A stretch of 64,000 bases of DNA, from NCBI GenBank assembly GCA_030522415.1, contig CM060124.1, positions 24,921,454 through 24,985,453 on the forward strand. The letters are read 5' to 3'. Position 1 is the stretch's first letter, and each line of letters begins with the position of its first letter. The stretch is from Channallabes apus (lineage: Eukaryota > Chordata > Actinopteri > Siluriformes > Clariidae). A program made the position numbers and the translations under genes. Below are positions 31,427-43,169 of the stretch, in pieces. A model generated the notes under the pieces. That model had not been told where the DNA came from, did no database searches, and saw only the letters and a list, made by a program, of their open reading frames with translations.

Positions 31427-31798
31427 AGAGGCGGCACGGTGGTGTAGTGGTTTGCACTTTCGCCTTGCACCTCCAAGGTCCGGGTTCGATTCCTGGCCAG
31501 GCTCGATTCCCGTCTCTGTGTGCATGGAGTTTGCATGTTCTCCCCGTGCTTGGTGGGTTTCCTCCGGGTACTCCGGTTTCCTCCCACAGTCCAAAGACAT
31601 GTAGGTTAGGCTAATTGGCGTTCCTAAATTGACGATAGTGTGTGAATGAGTGTGTGTGTGTGCTCTGCGATGGATTGGCACGCTGTCCAGGGTGTACCCT
31701 GCCTCGTGCCCTGAGTCTCCTGGGATAGGCTCCAGGTCCCAGCGACCCTAATACAGGATAAAGTGGTATAGAAGATGAATGAATGAATGAATGAATGA
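31427..31798 (+). mobile_element. Full-length V-SINE/AFC-like SINE
   Basis: The head GGCGGCACGGTGGTGTAGTGG and B box GGGTTCGATTCC precede a conserved body and the (GAAT)n tail. A perfect 12-bp duplication ATAGTGATAATT (31415-31426, 31799-31810) flanks it. The most complete copy in the window, useful as the reference for the fragments at 3413, 6569, 19028, 43170, 45005 and 50400. Confidence 0.96.
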
Positions 31799-32085
31799 AT
31801 AGTGATAATTTTTCAATCATACTGTATGTAAGTTATGTATACAGACCTTGTATTTAACGTTATTTTCCCTTAAATGCACGAGGAGGATGAACCGTCATCA
31901 GCGCTCAAAAGAGAAGCCATGAAGCTGACGGCTGCTGAATAAGCAAACTTCAAGCAAACTTCAACCCAGCAGCTGGGTTACACAAAAACTCCCCAATTCT
32001 CTGTAAATAATAACCCAGAAAAATTACCCAACAGAGGCAACCCAGTGTTTCCGTAGAAAAAATAACCCAGCATTTTTAGTCTGTA

Positions 32086-32130
32086 TTATTAGACAGAGCC
32101 AACATGGATGGTTTCGGGGGCAGAAGTAGG

Positions 32131-32163
<33 letters not shown>

Positions 32164-32344
32164 TGAATTATGTCCCTTTTATCCTATGAACTTTTATCCT
32201 TCTATCAGAATGCTAGCCTTTAGCAAGAAAGCTGGCATTCAGTAAAACAACAGCAACAACAACAACAACAATAATAATAATAATAAAATCTTTTTTTCCC
32301 TCACATTTGCATTAAGTCTTGGGAAATGGTTATATTTATTCTGA

Positions 32345-32382
<38 letters not shown>

Positions 32383-32843
32383 TGTATGAATAATGCTTAT
32401 TGTCAGGGAGATAGTCAGTTGAGCGACACTAATTTGAGCTGATATGTTTTGTCAGCGTTGAAAAGCTGTCCTGGTCAAGACCTAACCCCGAGCCATCATG
32501 TCGTCACAGACGTTAGCCAGATCAGATTTAAAACCAAACAGGTGAATGTGATAACATGGCAATCAAAACAGTGCTGGTTAGTACACACAGAAATTTATGA
32601 AATCTATTTAGTAATGGTTGCTAAATGTTTAGTGTTAGCATTACCAGTGTTAAGGTAATGACTTGCTTTTTAAGCGTTTGTCAGTTTAAGAGACTTTCCA
32701 CTGATGCTAATGTTAGCATGTTGAGATGTTTTGGCTGCTAACATTTAAAATGCTATTACATTTTGAATGTTGGTTGTCATTTTCTATTTCTAATTAATAA
32801 TGCACATGTATTTAATGCATCTGCTCCTTTCCCTCTAAACATT

Positions 32844-32882
<39 letters not shown>

Positions 32883-33041
32883 TATCTTTCTCTCTTTCTC
32901 TCTCATGCACACATACTGTACACACATGGGCCTCATAAGGAATTATTTGGCAGATTTCTGTAAAGGCAGTGTTGTTAAACGTGATAGTGGCTTACTGACC
33001 CACAATCACATGGTATGATGAAAATATTTCCTTCTCGATTC

Positions 33042-33139
<98 letters not shown>

Positions 33140-33313
33140 TGTGTCCACAACATACATTTCACACAAAATTTAACTAGAGCAAGAGTGCCCCCCGGTGTTG
33201 TGGTGTTTCAGTGAATTTGTACAACAACAGAACTAGCACGCTTCAGTTTAATGACTCCTAATCACTAAGGTCGTGTTTGTGTTTCACACATGCGCACACA
33301 TACACAAACACAT

Positions 33314-33361
<48 letters not shown>

Positions 33362-33535
33362 GCAAAAATGTATGGTGTACTGTACAGTTTTTAAAGCATA
33401 TGGCATAAATTAAAGAAGCGTTGCCATGGAGACAGATATCTCTTTTTCTCTAGTTTACAGGCTATGTGGAAATACCTTTACCGAAGAGCTGACGGAATGA
33501 AGGGAAAATTGCTTTTTTTAAAAAAGGCTTTAAAT
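32086..33535. other. Microsatellite-rich stretch, no gene
   Basis: It holds an A run (32136-32162), (AAC)n/(AAT)n (32260-32286), (AC)n (32346-32380), (CT)n (32847-32905), (CT)n at 33047-33080 followed by (AC)n at 33089-33137, and (CA)n at 33313-33360. The intervening sequence is unique-looking. Confidence 0.7.
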
Positions 33536-34009
33536 GTTTTGAAAAAAAAGTTTCAGTAGAAAGAAAGAAAGAAAGAAAGAAAGAAACGTAAAAAAAAAGC
33601 AAATGGATGAAAAACAAGCTGAAAGAAAACAGAATGTAACAACTTTTATATATAAGAATGAATGCAAAAAAACTTAAGGAAAATAAAGAAGACAGACAGA
33701 AAGAAAAGATGAAGAATAAGAATAAAAATAAGGAGAGACAATTGTATAAAAAAAGAATTAAGAAAATTAATACAGAATTTATGAAGAAATATACAGAGAA
33801 AATATCGAATTAAAAAGAAAAAAACATGGAGAAAAGACAAAAAAATTACGACATAAAATTAAATGACAACAATGAAAAGAAAGGGGAAATGACAAGACAA
33901 AAAGATGAAAAGGTAATCACTTACAAAACAAAGATAAATATTAAAATAAAGTAACAACAGAATAAAAGAACAAAAATTTGAAAGAGAGCTAGAGAAATAA
34001 ATAAAGTAA

Positions 34010-34054
<45 letters not shown>

Positions 34055-34062
34055 AAAAAAAA
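33536..34062. repeat. Long A/G-rich tract with (GAAA)n blocks
   Basis: For over 500 bp the plus strand is dominated by A and G, with few C. GAAA tetranucleotide arrays lie at 33560-33586 and 34013-34056; the middle is a degenerate AAGAAR pattern. The minus-strand frame 33840-33646 (Phe/Ile/Leu-rich) is an artefact of this bias. Confidence 0.85.
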
Positions 34063-36114
34063 TATTTGTACTGTGATAGACTAGCTTGATTACATAGTTT
34101 CTTTTCTTCTCAAAACATCTGAAAAACCTCCAAGCATTTTTTTTGCAGAAATTGACAGTCTCAGAGTTATCACTGCCTCACAAGCCAAATATGATAAACA
34201 GTTACTCACATTGAGAGGTCTACTGAAGCTAACTCTGAAAGTTTGCAAAACATTTTATTTATCAGTAGGCACAGGAGGATAGCCAAAAAAAAAAAAAAAA
34301 AAATTACTTGGTTGGAAGATATGTGAGCTGAATGCAAATCTGTAATTTGGCAGATCTACAGTATATTCGGAAGATTGTGGATGATGTAAAGGAAGTAAAT
34401 GGTGAGGATGTCAGGACAATTATGACTGATATTTTTGAAAAGGTTGTTCCTAAACTTATTAGCAATTTGATGAAAGTGGTTGATTAGGTTTACTAGGTGC
34501 CTTCCAAAAGAGGATTAGAAGCAAACTACGAATTATGTGATCAAGGTAAAGCAGCCCATAACATACAGGTTTACAAAATGGGATTTGTAGCTGAAATTCT
34601 TTGGTAAACATCAGCATGAAAGGAATAAACAGCCCATAAAGTTTATTAATCACCACTAAGAGTATAGAACAGGGAAAGACTGTATGCAAGATTTTTTAAC
34701 ATCAGTCACCATTCGAAGAACTGAGCAATTCATCATGTATTTCTGTTAGAAAAAAAAAACTGAATCTTATTGTTTTACCTCTGCTTTAGTCTCTACATTT
34801 CCTGTACCAGAATGCTGTGTTTTTCATTGTCTCTTACAAAACTAACATTAGTGACATTAGTACCTTGTCAAGTCAATGGCAAGCCAAGCTCACTAAAAAC
34901 TACTGGGAACAACAAATCTCCTGTAGGAGCAGCCGATTATACTAACAAACTAACAACAGCACAATATTATTTTGAGATTTTACAACTGCATTAACGCTAA
35001 TCAAATGTGAGTAAATGCTAGTTAGGTGTGGGTAAACCTTGTTAGTGGAGAGTAAACCAATATTTAGAAAATTTTAGGATAATGTGTGCATTTAGCTCCC
35101 AATACAGCCCTGGAGAGGATCACTTCCATCAGCCGATTATCATTCTAATCCCAATGCTACCACAACAGTATTTGAAAGAAAGCCAAAGGATCAGAGTATA
35201 TGAGTTTCTTTATAAGAATAGCCTCCAACTCACAGAAGTGTTATCCTCAGCTGACATCGCTGCTAGAAAGAAACTGTGGTTGCTGTCAAAAAGGAAGGTA
35301 AAAGGATTTTTATAGGAGTCCCTTTGCTTTCCTCAGGCGGAAATACAATATACATTTTGAAAGTAAAATGATCTGATTTGCACATTCAATTTTCTCAAAT
35401 AACACATTATCTCTTGAACATTAATCTAAACTATCTAGCACAAAAAATTGCTGGTTAATGGATTGCTTTGAAAGTGGGTGTTCGACCACTACATTGGTCT
35501 TGACTAGTTGGTTACAGTGTCAAAAATATTTCTTCTTAGATTTCATTTTAATGTTGTTGGATTATTTTAGCACACTTTTTATTTTATAACTATTGTGATT
35601 TTATTGCTGCAATGCTCTCAGCCATTTGTTACTGTCAAGGATACGTGTGATCTGAAACTTTGTGCCATTGAGGTTGATGCTCTGAGCAAATTATCAGCGT
35701 CCTTTCCCAAGGTTGTGGAGCGCCATTAAGATAAGCATTCTTCTGCATGTTGACACTAATCTAGTTAAGCATTATGTCCTGCGCTTCTTATCCTTATTCA
35801 CCACCAGCCCTCCCCTCACCCAAGCTTCGAGTGAGAAGAGTCCTATATACACGCTGTGTCCTACAATAAACCAGAGAGATGATTCTGCACCTGGTGCCTG
35901 TATCATTTCTCTCCGAGTGTGCTCATCTCGCAGGATGACAACTCATCCATTTGCATTACACTAAGCAATGAACGCAGCACAGCTGGGGCAGACTAAAATC
36001 AAACCTAACAATTCTTAATCTATGACGTAATCAAAATGGTTTTACATGTGTAGTATTTTAAAAAGAGAACATTGTCAAAAACACAGTACTAGATACATAT
36101 GTAGTATATATCTA
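34063..36114. other. Mostly unrecognised, with possible LINE ORF1 fragments
   Basis: Plus-strand pieces at 34350-34475 (DLQYIRKIVDDVKE and IMTDIFEKVVPKLIS) and 35160-35305 (QLTEVLSSADIAARKKLW) faintly resemble the RNA-binding ORF1 of L1/Tx1-type LINEs, whose ends read L.EDL....AR..LW. The distance between them and lack of an ORF2 make this weak. An A run of 19 lies at 34286-34304. Nothing else was recognised. Confidence 0.3.
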
Positions 36115-36240
36115 TAATGAGCAAGCCAGAGGCGATGGTGGCAGGAAAAACAACCCCACCCCTGAGACAATATGAGGAAGAAATCTTAAGAGAAACCAGG
36201 TGTAAAAGTGAATCTATCCTAATCTTGGTGACACTTATTA
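36115..36240 (-). mobile_element. L2-type LINE 3' UTR fragment
   Basis: The minus strand contains CACCTGGTTTCTCTTAAG, ATTTCTTCCTCATATTGTC, TTTTTCCTGCCACCATCGCC and TCTGGCTTGCTCAT in the same order as 27975-28080. It is truncated on both sides. Confidence 0.78.
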
Positions 36241-36525
36241 AATGTGATGGTAAAATTTAAATTCTACAATGTTACTGTATGTTTTTAACATGAACTCTAT
36301 GAGGGGCATTCAGGACAACCTGGAACTTGCAAAATTTCTTGTAAATGAAGGCATAAAACTGATGGCTGATGCACAAGCACATACAGTGATGAGACTCAGT
36401 CTCAGTAAACCATTTAAATTTCCATCTTCATTAATAAAGGTCCATCTTACTTTATTTTACCTTATTTTAAATTGAATATGGACCACTTTGCCCACTCATT
36501 GAGTGTAGTTATATACATATATAAA

Positions 36526-36555
36526 TGCACCATTTATATATATATAAATGGTGCA
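36526..36555. repeat. Perfect 30-bp palindrome
   Basis: TGCACCATTTATATA is followed directly by its reverse complement, with no loop. It lies 12 bp inside the left 96-bp arm. Confidence 0.97.
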
Positions 36556-36589
36556 AATATTTTAAAGAAGACTGTATGTCCTTTGGGGT

Positions 36590-36960
36590 GGCTCGGAGCC
36601 TAGCCTCACCCTTCCCGTGATCATTCAGCAAGTGGAATACCTGATCCTTGTAAAATCAATGGAATCTGTGGGAACTCTACACACAATCATTCACAAACAC
36701 CACTTACACATTACAGAAACTCGGTGGGAATTATTGCCACATCCTACGTACAATCCTGACCTCGATCCAAGCCATTTCCATAGATTTGAGCCATTAAAAG
36801 AGTTCTTGGGAGGCTGGTGTTTCAGACATGAAGCAGGTAGTCTGGTACTGAGAAAACTTTCTACCTTGATGTAATCCAAGCACTACTGAAATGCTGATAA
36901 GTGCATCATTGTAGCAAGGGATTATATAGACAAATAAAGTTACATTTACCTTTCTTAACT
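36590..36960 (+). pseudogene. Mariner-like transposase, C-terminal relic
   Basis: The frame at 36617-36874 reads WELLPHPTYNPDLDPSHFHRFEP and LKEFLGG, the mariner signature WELLPHPPYSPDLAPSDFH.FGPLK. This is the segment with the last Asp of the DD34D triad, which here reads PDLDP; the downstream SDFH is SHFH. The end (NADKCI, ARDYIDK) corresponds to the CISV.GDYIEK terminus. The N-terminal two thirds, with the helix-turn-helix and the first two Asp residues, are missing. Confidence 0.78.
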
Positions 36961-37107
36961 ATATTATGTTAGAAAAAAACGTGAATATTATCAAAAGTCC
37001 TGGTTTGACAGATTCAAATGTAAAATTGTTTTCAGCAACTGCTGGTCTAGAGATATCTTTGCCTATCACTCCTATCTTAGGAGTATGATTTGTAGCCCAA
37101 CAATAGA

Positions 37108-37350
37108 GAGACTGAGAGAGCAAAAGAGAGATATTATTGGGTATACATATTGCAGCAAAGACATGCGTATATTGTTTGCAGAATTTAAGCAGGGACTCTG
37201 AACAAGCTCTGACAGCATAAATTAAAGAGAAATCGGGATAACAGAAATGAAGGCCCTGGAACATAAATAAGCCAGCATCTCAACAGGGGCATTCTAGTTC
37301 ATCAAAACATCATATGCCCTCAAATCCTCCAGATCTGCTTCTTTACTTAA
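37108..37350 (+). repeat. Dispersed AG-headed repeat, copy C
   Basis: After an AGAGAGACTGAGAGAG head it shares AAGCAGGGACTCTG, TGACAGCATAAATTAAAGAG, CTAGTTCATCAAAA and CCAGATCTGCTTCTTTAC with copy B. It lies between the 96-bp inverted repeats. Confidence 0.58.
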
Positions 37351-37689
37351 AAAAAGATATATATTAAAAGAAGGACTGACTAAATCATTATAACTACACT
37401 CAATGAGTGGGCAAAGTGGTCCATATTCAATTTAAGATAAGGTAAAATAAAGTAAGATGGACCTTTATTAACGAAGATGGAAATCGCTGTTTTGCAGCAG
37501 CATTAAGCCACACAACATGAACGTTAGACAGTAAACATTAATCATGTAACATACAGTAGGGATATAGTCACAGGAACAAAATCAAATAGCATACGGAGTA
37601 TCTAAAAACAGTACAACAATAGGCAAGAAATGTATAAAATATAGAAAAGTTGTAGCGCAGCCAAACAAAGGGACATTTTAATAACAGGT

Positions 37690-38180
37690 AAAGGATTAAA
37701 GAGCTAATGCTGCTCGCCTGTGCCATAAATGTGCCCTAGGCAGTTTTTGTTTGACCCCATGGACAGTGTTTGGTCACCGGGTCAGCTCGCACGCATGCGC
37801 GATCGTAGCGTGAGGGAACCCAGAAGTGACGTGGGTCACATGAGCCGGCATAAAGCCGGAACCGGGGAAGAAGCCGGGACGGAGAGATGTAGACAGCGCG
37901 CTGCATGACTTTTGAGGCTGAGCGACTGCTTGTGGATTATATTTCTTTAATTTCATTCAGTACCCAGCTCATTCCGTTTCTCGACCTCCCAGACTTACCA
38001 TCGTTTACTGGTGAGAGCGAGCTACAGTATCTCTCCAACTCATCACTTTCATACACTGGCAATATCTCAGATACTGGACTACCACACACACACTCACACA
38101 CCCGCATACATCACACACACCTTGTTTATATTTCTACATATATTTTGTATATATTGGTTTTGGTGTACCCTGTTTATTTA
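37690..38180 (+). other. CpG-rich patch, possible LTR or promoter-like sequence
   Basis: Between 37775 and 37910 the sequence turns GC- and CpG-rich (TCGCACGCATGCGCGATCG, GCCGGCATAAAGCCGGAACC, GACAGCGCGC), unlike the AT-rich flanks. A weak TATA-like ATAAAG is at 37851. After the Tc1 copy a second CpG-rich piece follows (39850-39900, GTCGCGTCGTATG, CCGCCGCGG). This could be a solo LTR or a promoter cut by the Tc1 insertion. No matching second LTR is in the window. Confidence 0.3.
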
Positions 38181-39799
38181 CAGTGGTGTGAAAAACTATT
38201 TGCCCCCTCCCTGATTTCTTATTCTTTTGCATGTTTGTCACACTTAAATGTTTCTGCTCATCAAAAACCGTTAACTATTAGTCAAAGATAACATAATTGA
38301 ACACAAAATGCAGTTTTTAAATGAAGGTTTACATTATTAAGGGAGAAAAAAACTCCAAATCTACATGGCCCTGTGTGAAAAAGTGATTGCCCCCCTTGTT
38401 AAAAAATAACTTAACTGTGGTTTATCACATCTGAGTTCAATTTCTGTAGTCACCCCCAGGCCTGATTACTGCCACACCTGTTTCAATCAAGAAATTACTT
38501 AAATAGGAGCTACCTGACACAGAGAAGTAGACCAAAAGCACCTCAAAAGCTAGACATCATGCCAAGATCCAAAGAAATTCAGGAACAAATGAGAACAAAA
38601 GTAATTGAGATCTATCAGTCTGGTAAAGGTTATAAAGCCATTTCTAAAGCTTTGGGACTCCAGCGAACCACAGTGAGAGCCATTATCCACAAATGGCAAA
38701 AACATGGAACAGTGGTGAACCTTCCCAGGAGTGGCCGGCCGACCAAAATTATCCCAAGAGCGCAGAGACGACTCATCCGAGAGGCCACAAAAGACCCCAG
38801 GACAACATCTAAAGAACTGCAGACCTCACTTGCCTCAATTTAAGTCAGTGTTCACGACTCCACCATAAGAAAGAGACTGGGTAAAAACGGCCTGCATGGC
38901 AGATTTCCAAGGCGCAAACCACTTTTAAGCAAAAAGAACATTAAGGCTCGTCTCAATTTTGCTAAAAAACATCTCAATGATTGCCAAGACTTTTGGGAAA
39001 ATACCTTGTGGACCGACGAGACAAAAGTTGAACTTTTTGGAAGGTTCGTGTCCCGTTACATCTGGCGTAAAAGTAACACAGCATTTCAGAAAAAGAACAT
39101 CATACCAACAGTAAAATATGGTGGTGGTAGTGTGATGGTCTGGGGTTGTTTTGCTGCTTCAGGACCTGGAAGGCTTGCTGTGATAGATGGAACCATGAAT
39201 TCTACTGTCTACCAAAAAATCCTGAGGGAGAATGTCCGGCCATCTGTTCCTCAACTCAAGCTGAAGCGATCTTGGGTGCTGCAGCAGGACAATGACCCAA
39301 AACACACCAGCAAATCCACCTCTGAATGGCTGAAGAAAAACAAAATTAAGACTTTGGAGTGGCCGAGTCAAAGTCCTGACCTGAATCCTATTGAGATGTT
39401 GTGGCTTGACCTTAAAAAGGCGGTTCATGCTAGAAAACCCTCAAATAAAGCTGAATTACAACAATTCTGCAAAGATGAGTGGGCCAAAATTCCTCCAGAG
39501 CTCTGTAAAAGACTCGTTGCAAGTTATCGCAAACGCTTGATTGAAGTTATTGCTGCTAAGGGTGGCCCAACCAGTTATTAGGTTCAGGGGGCAATTACTT
39601 TTTCACACAGGGCCATGTAGGTTTGGATTTTTTTTCTCCCTAAATAATAAAACCCCTCATTTAAAAACTGCATTTTATGTTTACTTGTGTTATCTTTGAC
39701 TAATAGTTAAATGTGTTTGATGATCAGAAACATTTTGTGTGACAAACATGCAAAATAATAAGAAATGAGGAGGGGGGCAAATAGTTTTTCACACCACTG
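38181..39799 (+). mobile_element. Tc1-like transposon, copy 2
   Basis: It has the same family and structure as 22238-23840: ends CAGTGGTGTGAAAAACTATT and TAGTTTTTCACACCACTG between TA dinucleotides (38179-38180, 39800-39801), and long TIRs with internal direct repeats. The two copies look about 97% identical by eye. It keeps the 15 bp missing from copy 1. Confidence 0.97.
38559..39581 (+). pseudogene. Tc1-like transposase with one premature stop
   Basis: The reading frame spans 340 codons from MPRSKEIQEQ to GGPTSY, with no frameshift, but codon 95 is TAA (38841-38843) where copy 1 has AAG (TCAATTTAAGTC against TCAAATAAGGTC). All three catalytic residues are kept downstream: WTDETKVELF, QQDNDPKHTSK, SPDLNPIEMLW. 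The GRPTKIIP hook between the two helix-turn-helix parts is intact here, unlike in copy 1. The C-terminal 190 residues could only be made from an internal start. Confidence 0.92.
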
Positions 39800-39801
39800 T
39801 A

Positions 39802-40090
39802 TATTTTTTGTATAATACACTTTGGCTTGTTTTACTGCGATTGTTTTGTGTCGCGTCGTATGTTGTCCCGCCGCGGTTACGCAATACCGGAAGTGTGGTT
39901 TACCAACCCATATTTAGATTCCCGAATCTGTATTAGTGTAACAAACGGTTTAATAGTAATCCAAGCGTTACAAAGTAGCCTAATACACAGAAATGAACCA
40001 GATATTGGGCACACTGGAAAAAAAAATCTATGCTTCACAAAAATATAGCAAATTTACACATTCAGTATGTAACAAAGAGCATACCCAATC

Positions 40091-40127
<37 letters not shown>

Positions 40128-42254
40128 ATGTACAGTAGCTTATTTGAATGCATGTCTGACACCACATCCTATCATTAAGGTATTTTAAATAAGATTATGC
40201 AATGATAAGAGATAGTTTCAGACTGTCAGAATATGTTTATATATACAGTATATGAAATATATATGAAATGTTTTTTGGTTTTCTATTTTGTCCTTTGTTG
40301 TTAACTCTTGTTGTTATTGTTTGTTATGATGATGTGATCACTGTTTTTGTCTTTGTCTCTCTGTATATAGTCTGTATATATGGCTCTGTATGTATTTATT
40401 AATTTGTGTGTAACACCAACCTGCCAGGGGGACTGCAGATGTAAATTAGCCTTAGGCTATAATCTGACATATTTACATTTGTGAAAATGTTCATTAATAT
40501 GTATTGTCTCTTCTTTTTTCTCAAATAAATAAATAAATAAATAAATAAAAATAAATATATATACATACAGTATATTGACAGCCGTCCAAGTATATTTGAT
40601 CTGGCTTTTTAAAAAATCTGTCCAGGAGAACGATGCCATCTGTGATTGTTTACCTAATAGCAGACTGTTCCATCTCCTGCTACTGCTCCTGTACCTGTTT
40701 ATTGTGCTACTGCGAGAGTGGTGTACTAAGAGGCAGTAAATGAAGCGATTGGCAAAGAATATGAATTGCACGTCTTTGCTATGGGAAACACAATTTAACC
40801 TGGTGAATGGACGAAACCCAGTAAGTTTAAGCCTTAAAAATATACAATGTATATAAAATGTGTGTGTGTGTGTGCTGAACTAAAGTAATGGTAACCTATT
40901 GATTTCCTATATGGAAAAGAGGAAAAGAAAGGCTCCCCAGTCTTCTCAGTCCTGACCCGTGATTCTGATGGTCTGTCTGCCCCCGGGCTTTACAGGGTCA
41001 ACTCCTCTCCACATCTGGGCTTCCCAGATGTCATATTCTGTCTGGCCCCATGCTTCACAGATGCCAACGTCTCTCCACATCCACATAGCTTTGATGACCC
41101 CATGCTCTCACGGATGCCTGTCTACAACGATGTGGATACCCTCTCTCTCTCACTTTGGTTTTATTTTGTAGCATTTATTGATGGACATAAAGACATTCTT
41201 TATTTAAGGCATGAAGTTCAACATTTTCATGTTGGTTAAAGTTAGGTTAATTATTCTATTGCTATGAATTACATTTTTTTCTGAATTTTCTGTTGTACTG
41301 TATTTATCTTCAAATCTGTGTTATTAATACACACTTAAATGTGCCAAGGATTAGATAAGCCTTTATATGGAAGGCCAATATTCATGATAAATGATGTTTG
41401 GCATTTCACTTGGCCTCAAGGGTATTATGCCTCACCGACAGTCTATACTGTATCTGCTTCACTGTTTATTGATAAAGACATATACTCTAGTTGTTTCATA
41501 TATTCATTAAAATCCAAGATGTTACTGCTATGTAAGACCTTTTATTGGAAAAAAGCACAGTGCATTGCAGCTTTCTGTCTATGAGGGTGTATAACTGCTA
41601 ATTAGGCAAAGTGGCTGATCGGTGTGTCGTGGAACAGAAGTTGCTTTATTTCTTCATGTCACTTTAATAACTATAGTGCATAAACTGGAGCCTCCAACAA
41701 AACCAACTTTTTAAAACATTAAACTACTTAATGTACATTGTCACTTTACTGTTTTTAAAATCAGTCTATCAACACAAATGAAACTACAGTATTTGAGAGA
41801 GTTGTTTGCCAGTCCTGGTAAACCACTCAGGTGAGCCTCAATCCACTTCACACAGCGTTTTCATCACATGAAACATTTCAACAGTCTGATCTATTGATGT
41901 GTATTTTTTTTATGAACTTACAAAGTGAAATTCTGTTTAATGTAAAACTGACCGCACCCTGTATACCCCCCCCCTACACATTTATATTACATAGAGGATT
42001 CACTCTGTCCTCCTCCTGTCTGGGACTCCTGTATGTGTGATTATTTGTGTGAGAGAGTGTGAGTTTTCTGTTTTGGCCCTGTCATCCCACACAAGGTTGA
42101 AAACAATTTAAGCACAGACACCTGTCTGCTTTCACTTTCCTGCACAGTTTACCCTCTATCTTGTGGGAACCAATCTTTATTTGCTCCTATTCTGTCACAT
42201 TTTTCATATCCCAAATTGCGGTCTGGATGCAATAAATATAGCTTTGTAGTTACT
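39802..42254. other. Unrecognised AT-rich sequence with microsatellites
   Basis: It contains (TC)n at 40093-40126, (AATA)n at 40524-40552, (GT)n at 40859-40875 and a C run near 41967. A stretch at 40960-41120 has loosely repeated CTCTCCACATC / CCCATGCT phrases. No gene was recognised; the 104-codon minus frame at 40771-40457 has no known domain. Confidence 0.4.
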
Positions 42255-43100
42255 TTTCACAACTTAGCAAGATGGCCAAAAGATTGTCTGTTCAGAAGAC
42301 ATTGCAATTGAATTTTCAAGAGAGAGATGCTTTTGATAATGATGTAGAGGAAGAGGATCACATTTCTAAAAAATTCAGAGCCTGACAGTGACTTTGAAGA
42401 AAAGGTTGAAACTGAGCATCAGATAGTTCCAAAACGAAAACGAGACACAGAACCAGCCCGTCAGCAGCCAGCTCCAGAAACAGAAGCCTGTTATGGTAGC
42501 AGCTATCAAGTGAAAAAATATGGACATCAAAAAATGGTGAAATTCAATGGTCTTTCTTGCCCAAGAAATTACTGCAATTTGATAAGCATACACAAAAGGC
42601 CAACAGGGATGGCAGTTTATAATGGACATCAAGGACATCAAGTCTTCTTTTGAGCTTTTCGTCCCATATTCAATCCAAAAAATTATTCTGGAATTCAATA
42701 ATTTAGAGGGAAGGGGAAGCCACAGAACCCCGGATGGAGAAACTGGCAGAGAGCATTTTCATGCAACAATGTCCCTGGAAAACTTCCACATAATTTCCAG
42801 GATTATCCACTTTGAAAAATTAGATGACAGACCAGCTTGATGGCAGAGACACAATCTACAGTACTGTAGCTGCCATCAGGATGGTGTGGGACAAGTGGGA
42901 TGGTGTGGAAGCACTGCATCCCCCTATTTTACAACCCTGGGGCCTATTATTCTAGGTTGTGGCCAGCAACAACAAAAACAAGTGCTGTGAAGTGTGTGGA
43001 CCCAAGATGGACAGAGAAAAACTATGTACATGCATCAAGAAGTACATATGCACGAAATACACAATGAAACTCCATCCCTCATGTGTTGTATAGGCTGGTA
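42255..43100 (+). pseudogene. piggyBac-like transposase relic (PGBD type)
   Basis: From ATG at 42272 it reads MAKRLSVQKTLQLNF and an acidic stretch, then after frameshifts KPLXSSFELFVPYSIQ-like sequence: the frame 42622-42840 gives DIKSSFELFVPYSIQKIILE, then HATMSLENFHIISRIIHFEK, as in the DDE_Tnp_1_7 N-terminal region. Near 42985-43080 CEVCGPKMDREKLCTCIKKY is the C-terminal cysteine-rich zinc-binding domain. The central part with the three catalytic Asp residues is deleted and stops are common. No TTAA-flanked ends were recognised. Confidence 0.78.
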
Positions 43101-43169
43101 TGCAAAGGCAATGTTTTCAGTGGGGCTGATGTGTTGGCTAGACTGCCATGGACTCACCTGAAAGTACAT

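Larger units (their letters stand above)
29558..32083 (-). mobile_element. Captured-exon element, copy C (longest exon)
   Basis: The right end AACCCAGCATTTTTAGTCTG and a worn left end CATCATAAAAAAATAC match the termini of copies A and B, with TA on both sides (29556-29557, 32084-32085). Subterminal ACCCAGC/GCTGGGT words are present. Inside, on the minus strand, are a 5' leader-like region (about 31930-31870), a long intron-like middle and the exon-like block at 30230-30466. A V-SINE (31427-31798) inserted later. Overall it is older than A and B. Confidence 0.8.
36418..37484. repeat. 96-bp inverted repeats around a mariner relic
   Basis: The arms 36418-36513 and 37389-37484 are reverse complements with two mismatches by eye (94/96). 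They begin and end at the same points (ATTTCCATCTTC...GTGTAGTTATA). The 875 bp between them hold a perfect palindrome (36526-36555), a mariner C-terminal relic and copy C of the AG-headed repeat. No clear duplication flanks the pair. On the left the arm lies in a frame ending LSLSKPFKFPSSLIKVHL. Confidence 0.85.

Noticed and set aside
33646..33840. Phe/Leu/Ile-rich minus-strand frame resembling a membrane protein
   Set aside because: Produced by the A/G-biased plus strand; no start context, no domain.
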